NCBI GenBank assembly: GCA_028554795.2
Contig: CM068827.1
Coordinates: 76,085,244 to 76,149,243, forward strand
DNA length: 64,000 bases
Direction of reading: 5' to 3'
DNA from: Sinohyriopsis cumingii
Lineage: Eukaryota > Mollusca > Bivalvia > Unionida > Unionidae
In this document: positions 49,201 through 61,500 of the stretch, piece by piece
Numbering within the stretch: position 1 is the stretch's first letter
How the letters are laid out: each line of letters starts with the position of its first letter
Notes under the pieces: generated by a model
The model's database searches: none
Told to the model about the DNA's origin: nothing
What the model saw: only the letters and a program-made list of their open reading frames with translations
Program-made: the position numbers and the translations under genes

Positions 49201-52200
49201 TGAAATTTGCTTGTCATTGAAAATTTCCAATCTCTTGTTACATCTTTTGCATGAAATTCAAAATTCTGGTTTGATATGTAAAAATGTTTGTTGGAACTTC
49301 TAATTTACATATCTTTCTTCTTCATATTTTTCAGCCAAAAGGATCAGCTAGTCGATGTCTTGATTGTCCAGACGCCATAGAGTCTAATTGCCCATATTCA
49401 GCCAAGAAAATCTACCTGGATCGTGTAAAAGGAGTAAGACTGAAGTTCTTTAATTTCGTTACTGGTAAATGAAAAATGAGGATTCATGAATTTTCTTGCA
49501 TAAAATGAGAGTTCATAACTACCAAGAAATTCAGGAATGATCTGGAATTGCCGATTCATTGTACTGCACACTTTTTGTTTATGAGCATTTGGAGCATTTC
49601 TTGTTTTGTTTTAGTGGTAGAAGGTTCTATGGAAAGTTAAATGAAACTATAATGATGACTTTTAGGGGCAGAGTGGCTCATTGTTGCAACTTTACAAACC
49701 TTTTGCTGTGCTCTTGGCTATTGCTCGTGGGATTTTTTTTTGTGGTTTGATGATTGTGGCCAGGTGTAATTATAGGTATTGAATCAAATGCAGCCTACCA
49801 AAATATATTTCAGTTTATGAATGGTTATGGTTATAGTGAGACAAATCAAACAAATGATGCAAGCAAATTAACTGGTTAAAACTTACATTTTCAGGGATAC
49901 AGAGGTTGGCCTGTGAGTGTCATAACAGATGTGGTTGATATTGAGAATGTGACCAACGCATTGAGGATAGGACCATATGGCCGCTGTGTGTATGAGTCTG
50001 ACAATGATGTCATGTCACATCAGGTATGTTTGATGAAGACTTGTCCATATGGCTGATGTGTGTACAAGTGTGATAATGATATTATGTCCTGTCAGGTACA
50101 TGTGATGAAAGCAGTGATCAAAGATTATGTGACCACTCTTAGTACAAGTTTAACAGATGTCACATTTGGTGGGGGTGACAAAGGCAGTCAGATCCTTGTG
50201 AATGAAAAGCATTAGTGTTTGGCAGTTTTTTGAGAATATCACATAAGGTTAGTATATAACTAATGCAGATCTTTTCGGTCATTGTCAGGTGGGTAATAAT
50301 GTTACATCAGGTCAGATTCTGGTGTGATCATGAGACTGAATATAGGTGCAAAATGACCTTCTCTCTTTGTATTATGAGAGTGATGTCACATATAGGTACA
50401 ACCAGAACATGGATGACGAGTCCCTATGACCACTGTGTGTATGAGTGTGAGACAGTTTCATGTCACAGATTACAGGTGTGACCAAGGAATCGTAGACTGG
50501 TTTATATGACCACTCTGTGTATGAGTGTGAGACAGTTTCATGTCACAGATGACAGGTGTGACCAATGAAATGTTATATAATTGATGCTATGGAAATTCAA
50601 ATATACACCACTCCCTCGATAACTCGCGTCCTGATAACTCACGAACCCACTTATAACGCGGTGTCCGGCGTGGATCCCGTTTTTTTTTAAAGAAAATATT
50701 TTTAAAAAATGAAGAAAATCATGATCAGAACTGATGAATGAAACCTTGATATATCGCCTGTTTTATCGTCGAAAATGGCAGTTAGTGCCCGAAAAGTTAG
50801 AATCAACATCGTGAAATTTTCAGGTTTTAATAAGGAATCACATATCTTGTTAGATTTTATCGGAAAAAATATTTTCTCAGTTCACTGTAAATAATAATAC
50901 TGTATATGTATACGGCAAAACAGCGATCAATGAATTATAGTAAATGCTAACAGGTGGAAACACTGAATGAAATGAACACTAATTAAATATGTCTTGTCAG
51001 GAGAAATTAGTGTTTTAATCTTTTCATTGTGTTGCAGTGTAAGCAGTATAATCGTTGCATGTTCTCTTCTATTCAGACATGAAAAGAGTCAGTTGACCAT
51101 CACATCAATGCCTGCGAGCACATCTGTGAGAACCTAATTAAGTGCCGGCTGCGTTTTGATCGATGACTTGGGGAAGTGTATGTTGCATTGTAAAAATCAA
51201 TTAAAATATACCTGCTTTGTTTTATCACGTTAAGTCAGTCTTTTGTATCAAATCAGGTAAAAGACGTACAAAAATACAAAAGTTCAAAGGAATGCAAATC
51301 CTACATGCATAAACTCTTGTGGTCAATATCGTGTCTCAACATCAATCAATTTAATTGGACCAATCGAACATGGTTTCAAATAGTATGTACTTATTGTCAT
51401 TAAAGTATATACTAATCAGTAATTTATCCTAATCATTTGTAAATGTGATCATGGAGATCAAGGGAATCAAGCAAAAGGCGCACTCGGTGAATGAAAAGCT
51501 TACTGTCATAGAGAGGGTTCGTAATGCTGAATCAAGATCAAAAGTTTGTAGTGAACTTAAACTTGCCGAGTCGACACTCAGAGGTTGGCTCAATGATGAG
51601 AAGAAATTTCGGGATTATTTGCATAAAGTTGATTCTTATGATGGATTTAAACGGAAATGGGCACGCACTGCAAACGACACAGAATTAGATGATGCTGTGT
51701 ACACCTGGTTCACACAGCAACGTGAATTCCGATTTCGGGAACAATTCTCAAGGCCCAGGCAGAGAAAATGGCCAAAGCTATGGATACTGATTCAGATTTC
51801 ATGGCAAGCCATGGATGACTTTGGAGATTCCAGCGCTGACATGGAATAAAACAAAATTTGTTGTCGGGAGAGATACGCTCAGCAAATTAGGCGGCCGCAT
51901 CTAGTTATCCCAACCAACTCCGAGAGATACTGACCCATGATGGATATACAGATGACCAAGTTTATAATTGTTATGAGGCTGGTCTGTGCTATCGGATGAT
52001 GCCAGACAAAACTCTAGCTACCAGAGATGATACACACAAAAATGAGGGTTTCAAGCTGAACAAAGAGAGATTAACACTTTTGTTTTGTGTTAACAAAACT
52101 GGCACACATAAAATGAAACCATTATGTGTTGGCAAATACAAGTCTCCCCGTTGTTTTCAACACATGAATATGGACACCCTTCCATTTGTATACAGAAATA

Positions 52201-52500
52201 GTGGAAATGCATGGATGACTGCAACAATATTTACGGAGTGGTTTTCTAAGATGTTTGTTCCCTGCCGTCAGAAACCACCTGCGATCCAGGGGCTTAGAGG
52301 AGAAAGCTCTACTGCTATTAGAGAATTGCCCAGCAAATATTGTTGTATTCTCACTCGTGTATTTGTATTTAAATATTTTTTTTTTTTTTTTTTTTTTTAC
52401 ATGTCTGACATTTAGACCCATTAAATTCATGGTTGGTAACGGTTTATCTTTGTGAATTTATTTTTTTACATTTTACTCTATCTATCTATCTATCTGTCTG

Positions 52501-52536
<36 letters not shown>

Positions 52537-55500
52537 ACTATCTAGTGATAGCAGATTTTTTTTTTAGAGCAACACAAGTTCCGACGTCGTTTTTCGATAT
52601 GAATATTATCTTTTTTGATAAAATAAATCTTGATTCATTTTGAACAAACAATAAAACTAGAATGTATCCAAATCAACACAAAAAGCAGTGACGTAATACA
52701 CAATGTGTTTAGCGATACACATGTTAAGAGTACTGATACCTCGTGGAATAATGTTTGTTTTTACGATCTTTTCAAGATACTTTATCCAGAAATTAATGGT
52801 AATTTATAAAGAAAAATGAACAACACCTTTATAAAGAAATATTTATTCACAGTTATTTTCAGCATGATTATAAAACGAGTATTTAACAATGCAACCCCCC
52901 CCTTCGCCTCTCTCTGTCGATCTCCATCTCTTTATTAGTTTTTTTAATAGGTCCCTCGGTAACTTGCGCCCTCGCTTATAGTGCGGTCGATGTTTTTGGA
53001 CCCCGTTGTGCGCGAGTTATTGAGGGAGCGGTGTATACATATATTAAAATATCAGTACTGTTGCTACAGTAAATAACTAAACATGTATAGAAGGGAGCAT
53101 TCATTGTAATAATCCTACAGGGAGTATAAATTATTTCAATATTACATTAGCTTGACATTTAGTTGGCCATAAAGAAGAAAAACAATTCTAAATTTATATT
53201 TCAAAGTATTAGAGCATTCTGGACCATAACAATACTAAACTCACTGGGAAACACATTCAAGTGTTATCATTTTTCATGTGTTTTATAATTCAGTTTGTTT
53301 TGGGCTGTACTCTTCCCTGAGAAATAGATTAATCATTTTCAGTGATTATTTTATTATGTACTTTCTTAACTTTACACTGAACCACACATATATGTAAAGA
53401 AAGAATTTTAAGTGTTATCGACTGGTTTGGACCTATTTCAGAGTTTTGACTGAAACATTGCGATTTCATTCTTGATCCATTTATGCATATTGCGCATTAC
53501 TAGCGTTTATTAAATTGTTGAAACTTAAATAGCTTTCCTGTCTTGTGATTAAAATCCCAAGTTGACGTCAGGTCAAAGCTGACCTTGTGCTGAAGTAAAG
53601 CTCGGGACGTTACAATATCTATATATCTCTTACCCTTTCAGTGATAGGATAGTGTTTGATCATATCAGTGTTATACCTATATATCTCTTAACATGTCAGT
53701 GATAGGATGGTGTTGGAGAGTTATGATAACTTCATAAATTTATCCACAATTAGAATGATAAGACCAGTGTTTTAATGAATTTTGTATAATTAATTTTCTC
53801 TAGGTTGTGAATATGCAGTTTGAGAAAGGACAGACTGCCACACTTCAGATGGTGGCATTTACCAAGCGACTATGCAGCAGGGAGACCAAAATCTATGGAA
53901 CAAAGGCAAATTTACAAAATGATATGTTCTTTAGTCTTGCTGGTTTTATTCCTAAGAAAGCTTCAGAACAAAAAAGTAAAAAGATATACAACAAGAAGAG
54001 TCCTCAGATTTAACATCAACATAAAAACATCATAGCATCAGTTATAATGAGAGGTTCTTTTTATTTCCTGTGCTATGAAGATGGTAAATGTGATATTAAA
54101 AGTTCACACATTAATAGAGTAATTTGATTAATATCTAGCTATAGAATGTTATTCAGATGGTAATTTTAAGTACTACACAATAATACATGAATATGCTCAT
54201 GTAGATAAGTTTTTCTCACATTATAGAGATGATAAATGAAGTTGTAAGTATTACGTGAAAAAACAGTAAAATGGCAATTTACAAACAAGGTTTATATAGT
54301 GTTAAGGAGATGATAAAAGTAATTTTAAGTCCTACACACTATATCAGTAAATGGGGGCCCCGAGTGGCCGAGTGGTCTAAAGCGCTCACTGTTACGGATC
54401 ACTGCCATCTCACCTCTGTCAGCGTCGGTTCGAGTCTCGGATTCGGCTAATGTGGTTATGTGAGAAAGCTTGCCAGTAGCTTCTCGTGGGTCGGTGGTTC
54501 TTTCCGGGGGTTTTCCGGGTTCTTCCTCCACCATTAATACTGGCCGCCATGTATGGCCTATCTTGTGCTGAAAAATGGCGTTAAGCCCTACAACAACAAC
54601 AACAACAACAACTATATCAGTAAATCTTATGTAGGTGGTAAATGTAGTTTTAAGTACTATATAAAAATAAAATAAATTGATAATGTAGACAGGTTTATAT
54701 AATTTTGGAAAAATTTGTCATTTTCAACTTTACACTGAATATTTCTTCTCCAGGGAGAAATAACAATTGACAATGACCATACCACGAATATAGAAGTATT
54801 CAGCTTTGTCACTGGAAAAACAGGTACTTGCTAAAATAATGTGTCATGTAATTTCCTTGACTTAATCAAGAATAGGGTGACAGATAATGAGTTCTCAGTA
54901 AAATCAAAGTGTAATCTCATTTTCTTGACATAGTCAAGATTTGGGTGGGACTTCCATATATTTAATACTTATGTCTTTGATGATATTTTTTTAAACACAG
55001 GAAAACTGCAAGTCCTAAAGTTTGCGGGAATTTCTTGCTGTCAAAGTTTTTGAATTTGCAGTAAAATGAATGATTCACACAAATGAAAAACAGCAGTTAA
55101 TGCAAAATATGCGAGTGATCAATGCATTCTTTTGAGTGATCATTGTTTGAGTCACAGGGTTTCACTGCATTGTTTTGAGTGATCATTGTTTGAGTCATAG
55201 GTTTTCACTGCATTGTTTTGAGTAATCATTGTTTGAGTCATAGGTTTTCACTGCATTGTTTTGAGTAATCATTGTTTGAGTCAAATGTTTTCACTGCATT
55301 GTTTTGAGTAATCATTGTTTGAGTCATAGGTTTTCACTGCATTGTTTTGAGTGATCATTGTTTGAGTCACAGGGTTTCACTGCATTGTTTTGAGTGATCA
55401 TTGTTTGAGTCACAGGGTTTCACTGCATTTATTTGACTGATCATTGTTTGAGTCATAGGTTTTCACTGCATTGTTTTGAGTAATCATTGTTTGAGTCACA

Positions 55501-58500
55501 TGGTTTCACTGCATTGTTTTGAATGATCATCATTTGAGTCACAGTTTCTCTGCATTCTTTTGAATGAGCAATGTTTGAGTCACAGGGTTTCACTGCATCA
55601 TTTTGAGCAATCACTGTTTGTGTTACAGGGTTGCACTGCATTGTTTTCAATGATCATTGTTGCATCACAGGTTTTCACTGCATTGTTTTGAGTTATCACT
55701 GTTTGAGTCACAGGGTTTCACTGCATTGTTTTGAGTATTCATTGTTTGATTTACAGGATTTCACTGCATTGTTTTGAGTGATAATTGTTCGAGTCACAGG
55801 GTTTCACTGCCTCTTTTTCAGTGATCAATATTTGAGTCACAGGGTTTCACTGCATTATTTTAATAATAATAATAATAATAATAATGACTTTATTTAAAGA
55901 GGGTACCACACAATTAGCTAAGAACTAATCAACCTTGAGGCCGTCATACAAAAGAATCTAGTTATTTTAGCTGCATCTCTGATGCCACTTGATATATTGG
56001 GTTTGGAAGAAGGAAATAGATTGGGCATTTCTAATCTTAACTGGAATACTATTCCAGAACAAAGTTCCAGAGTATTGGAAACTTTTTTAAATAATTCCTT
56101 ATTTGGTTTGGGAATTTTATACTGTTTGGTAGACATGGATCACAGGTGGGGAGTACTGCCAGGTAGCATATACTGGAATAGTGATTGTAAATGTTCAGGA
56201 GTACTATTATTGGATATCCTGTACATTAATTTGGTTTTCTCAGATGGATTTGGTCTTTAATTGGTAGTTATTTTAACTTATCAGCTAAATTTTGTTTGCT
56301 TTCTTTCTGTATTGATATTAGCCCAAATGCTCTTTTTTGAAGATGTGCCAGCTTTGCTATGTTTTTATCATTTGAATTACCCCATACTTTATTACAGTAG
56401 TCGAAATAGGGTTGTATGTAACTGTTATAAAATAGTTTTCTGTGCCTTTCAGGGAGAAAATGTCTTATCCTACTGAGAAGCCATAAACTTGATTTGACTT
56501 TCTACTGATATGTTTGATATGTTCAATCCATGATAGGTTATTATCTTCCAAAACACCAAGTAGTCTATCATGACAGCAAATTTTTATCCTTCCATGTCAG
56601 ACATAGTTCATCACTATCAGGATTTGCCCTTTTTTGCCGTGTTGAGATAAGTAATATTTTAGTTTTACCAGTATTTACCAATCATGCCATTATATGTGCA
56701 CCAGTTGTCCAGTTTGTTTAGGGCATTCTGTACAGAAATTTCGAGTTCATGCTTTGTGTTTTGGATGTCTGACAATGTTGTGTCATCTGCATAGATATCT
56801 GTAGATGATATTGAGTCCCTTAGTAAAAGTGGTAGGTCATTAATAAAGTAAATAGTAATGAACCTAGAATTGAGCCATGTGGATTGTTCCAGGTTCAGAC
56901 AGAACATTATTTATAAAACATGTTGTGTTCTCTCACTTAAGTATGAAGTAAACCATCTAACTGTGCTTTCATCACATTGGTAGATTTTCAGTTTCTTCAA
57001 AAGTATTTCATTATCCACCATGTCAAAAGCTTTCCTGAAATCTACAAATACAGATCCTATTATTCAACCTTGGTCAAGTGCTAGAAGCCATTTATCAGTT
57101 AGGGAGATCAAGGCAGTCTCACATGAATGTTTCTGTCTAAAGCCTGTTTGATTAGGGTGTAACAGCAAGTGTTTGGTTCAATATGACATGAATGAGTCAT
57201 GGACATGTTTTTCAATCAATTTTGACAAGTTTGGTTGTATTGAGATTGGCCAGTAGTTATCAACTTCATCCTTAGAACCAGATTTGTTATTAGGAGTTAC
57301 TTTTGCAGTTTTCCATATTTTGGTGACAGATGAGGTTGCAATACTTAAATTGATTATGAATGTTATGCTATCTAAAATAGCAGAGGCAGAAGATTTAATG
57401 AGTCATGGACCAATCTGATCAAGTTGTGTAGCTTTCTTGGTATCAAGTTCACTGAGACATTTTTTAACAAAGTTTTTTGATACTGGTGGGATAGAGAAAC
57501 ATACCTCCTTAGAGATTTTGCTGCTGCAGAACATTTTCAGTTCATTAAAGTTGTTTTCTATCACTGATTCTTTTAATTAACTTTGTGGTAATATTGGTGA
57601 AAAAAAATCATTGAAAGCATTTGCAATGTCAGTGTTATCAGTGACTATGGTGTCATTTACCAGAATTGAGTGAAATTTATTTGTCTGGTCTCTGTGTGTT
57701 TCTCCAGTGAGTTCATTGAAGACTTTCCAAATGGAGTTTGTGTTGCTTTTTTTGTTTTCAAGCAATGATTGATATTACTGGTTTTTTTAGCTTTTTTAAT
57801 CATACTTGCTATCTTATTTCTCCATACTTTATATTGTGCATGGATATTGTGCATGGTTTCCCATAGCCTTGAATTGGTCTCGTGTTTTCATAGTGTCAGG
57901 GATTTCAGTAGTAAGCCAATTAGGTTGGATTTCATTCTTTACTTAATGTGCTTTCAGTGGTGCATGCTTAGAGACTACATCCATAAATAAGTCAGTCAGT
58001 CCACACCCTCAGAGCTTCATCTATGTCATCCAAATTTTGGATCATATTCTATGGAACTTTGTATAGGTCATTGAGAAATTGTTCTTCATTAAAAATTTTG
58101 AATGATCTGTAAGTGATAGTTTTGTGTGTATTTTTCTTATTTCTCATGCATTTAACCTTTCTTGTCAAAAAAAGTAGGATAGTGGTCACTAAGACCAACA
58201 TTCGATACATTAACACAAGCCACATTGTCTGGTAGGTTGGTATAAATGTGATCAACAGGAGTGCTTGATTTTTCTGTTACCCTTGTGGTCTTATTTACCA
58301 GCTGGACTAGGCCTAATGATTCAATAAATTCCATCCAGTTGTTCTTTATTTGAGTATTGAGAAGGTCCTTATTTATATTGCCAAGTATATATGTTTCTTT
58401 CTCCTGTGCAAGAACATTTTCCATTTGTTTTAAAAAGGTATCATTCCAGATTGTTTTGGAGGAAGGTGGCTTATAAATGAAACCAAGTAGAAATTATTTT

Positions 58501-61500
58501 GCATTATTTTGAGAAATTTCCACCCAGATACTTGCAATTTCATGTGACTCCAAGTCAAGTCGCCTTTCTGCATTTACATCTTCCCTAATGTATACAAGAA
58601 GACCTCCCCCTTTTGAGTGATCATTGTTTGTGTTGCAGGGTTGAACTGCATTGTTTTGAATGATCATTGTTTGGTCACAGGGTTTCACTGCATTGTTTTG
58701 AATGATCATTGTTTGGTCACAGGGTTTCACTGCATTGTTTTGAGTAATCATTGTTTGAGTTGCAGGGTTTCACTGCATTTTATTTTCTCATTTTAACTTA
58801 CAGAAATAAAGCAGCATATAGGGGGTTAAGCAGGGTGCATCTTATTACAATATATGTAATGGTCACAGGAAACCACACTATTATGGTCTCCCTAATTTTA
58901 CAACAATTTTTTTCTGCCCTGTAAACAATATGAGTTTTATGGGGAAATATGATTCATAGTAGACTTTTGGATGAAGTCAGTCATCTCATGGTGTATCATT
59001 TACCATGAACAGCCAAACATTGTTGACTTGACAGGAGTCAACATTTTCAGTTCCCCACATGGAAGCAGAGTTGTTGTAATGCCACTGGCATTGGGTGATG
59101 GCATTAGTGTCTAGACACATAAAAGCTTATACATGCATGTAGCCTCTTTCATTGTAGGCAACAGTTTGGAATGGGTTTCATTGTACCTACTACCTGGGAG
59201 TGAGTGGGGGCTGTTGGAGCTAACTTTGCACCTTTACATTAGTTGTAAATTCATCATTAAGTTTCTCCAGTTAGTTCAGGTTTTTTGAGAGTAGAAATAG
59301 GTATATTTATTTAGTGGTCAAATTTTAATATTAAACAGCATTATATATTGGGATAGATTACTTTCAACAAGTCAAATGTGTATTGTACAAGTAAACAGGT
59401 AGAAGCAGATGAGTGGGCTGCATGCTTTTCGTGCAAGGCCTCATCGTAGTGGCTAATAATTATTAAGGCATGAACAATGTACTGGTGGTTAGTATATAGG
59501 AAATTCATTCCTTTATAAGCCCCCAAAATAAAATGGTTCTCAAAACAAATGGTGGACAGAATTGCTTTGGCAAATAGGCCCACCACTTTCAAAACTGGGG
59601 GGGGGTGAGTTTCCACACAATGATGTGAGCAGAAACACATCATGCTTTTAAAAGCCTCATTACTACAGTTAGCTATCTTCATCCTTTAGCACATTAAGGA
59701 GAATGGGTTAGTTATGATCACAATCAAGGACTACCATTCCAGACTTGTTTCAACATAATGAAAGGAAGGATACAAGCCAGATCAAACTCTCTGGGGTCTT
59801 TACATGGTTCAACAGCACACCCTTGAAATCACTTTTCAGAGCCTTCATGACTCGCACGTTATAAAAGACCCTGTTTCTAATTGTTCTGGCTACAGGCAGA
59901 ATCAGTGAGAGATACACTATGTTGGTTGACCCAAATTATCTGCACTTCTGCCATGATGGTTCAGTTTCATTTATGACAGCAACTGCCCTCATTGTCAAAA
60001 ACATGGTAATCAGCCCTTTTCTTGAAGCTGCTGTCTTCTTTGGACCTTATTGGCCGAAATGGTGTTTACAGAACCCCTTAAGGGCTTAGAAGTGGTACCT
60101 AAGCAGGCTGTTAATCAGAAGACTGAGATCTTGTTCTTATCACTCAAAAAAGGAATATTTCTACTCAGTATCTGTTATCCTACGTATGATTGGCTATCTG
60201 TTCAACCTACTAGGATTCAACCCAAGGCCAGATGAAGTTTTTGTGTACATCAACTCATGAGGTTAGAGTGGTTACCACTAGCACATAATGTTTTCCTAAA
60301 TGTTGCCAAACTGACAACACCCACACTTTGGTATGAAGGTTAGAGATACATTCACTAGATTTTAATCCCAAAGTTTGACCTGGTGAGGACTCTTCAGCAT
60401 CTTTATAATTACATGGGTTACTCAGCTTCAACCGTTTTTCTATGAGAATGAACTGTTTGTTTTTCCAAACTGTTTCCATGTATCAACCATGTTCTGACTC
60501 AGCCAGTATCTCACACAACACCAGTCTGCTTCATGTATAAACTTCGCACACCTCCACTCTGCTTCCATGTATAAACCATGTGCTAACCCAAACTATATCA
60601 CACAACTCCAAACTGATTAACATACAACAGGAGACAAAAGACAGGGTCAAACTCTAAAGTAAGGGGATATAACTCCCTCCACCTCAAGCCTATTCTGCTA
60701 ATGCATTGTGATGTATAACATACATGAATTTGACGAGTGAACCAGTTTTTATGGTACAATAAAATGTTCTGTTGATAATGCTTGCCATTTAACTGATTAT
60801 AATATAGACACAGCTTACATCCCTGGAAGAGCATGCTTATATGCTGCAGTAATAACTGACAATTAACAGGATATGATGCCAATTCCTCTATTCAAGGGGA
60901 GATTACTCTCATCTGACACTTTGGCAAATAAGTTACTTTTTGTGCTAAAACAAGTCAAAAGACACTGTAACTGTAATTTTGAGAGCCGGATTTGTTAAGT
61001 AGTGGATGTACTACCAACACTTTTTAAAACAAGTATTTTGTAATAAATATACTGTTTATCATGGGTATCACTTGTCATGATTTCGAACAAATGGACATTT
61101 CATTTTTGTACTTAAATTTGGACATGGTTAGATTGGATCTCTCCACAGATGGACCATTGTATGTTGTGTCTTTAAATTCATGGTTTATAGCAAAACACTG
61201 AATCCACAAAAATTGGTACTCCATCATCCACTGAAAATGGTACTCATATTCATTCATTAATAGTGAATCCGCAGAAGATGGCACTTCTTCATTAATATTT
61301 CATTCCCATTAATAGGTACTCCAGCATTAATAGTGAATCCACAAAATTGGTACTCCTTCATTAATAGTGAATCCACACAAAATTGGTACTCCTTCATTAA
61401 TAGTGAATCCACACAAAATTGGTACTCCTTCATTAATAGTGAATCCACACAAAATTGGTACTCCTTCATTAATAGTGAATCCACACAAAATTGGTTCTCC

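Larger units (their letters stand above)
50606..53033 (+). mobile_element. Tigger/pogo-type DNA transposon with transposase relic
   Basis: Inverted terminal repeats CACCACTCCCTCGATAACTC and its right partner (reverse complement of CACCGCTCCCTCAATAACTC), with TA on each side (50604-50605 and 53034-53035). Length 2,428 bp, in intron 8. Confidence 0.92.

Noticed and set aside
54001-54035. Reading exon 9 through into its intron to give a longer C-terminus
   Set aside because: The family alignment resumes precisely at 54754, and the read-through sequence is Lys-rich and stops soon after.
59341-59682. 113-codon minus-strand ORF in intron 10
   Set aside because: No recognisable domain, no codon bias visible, and chance ORFs of this size occur in 64 kb.
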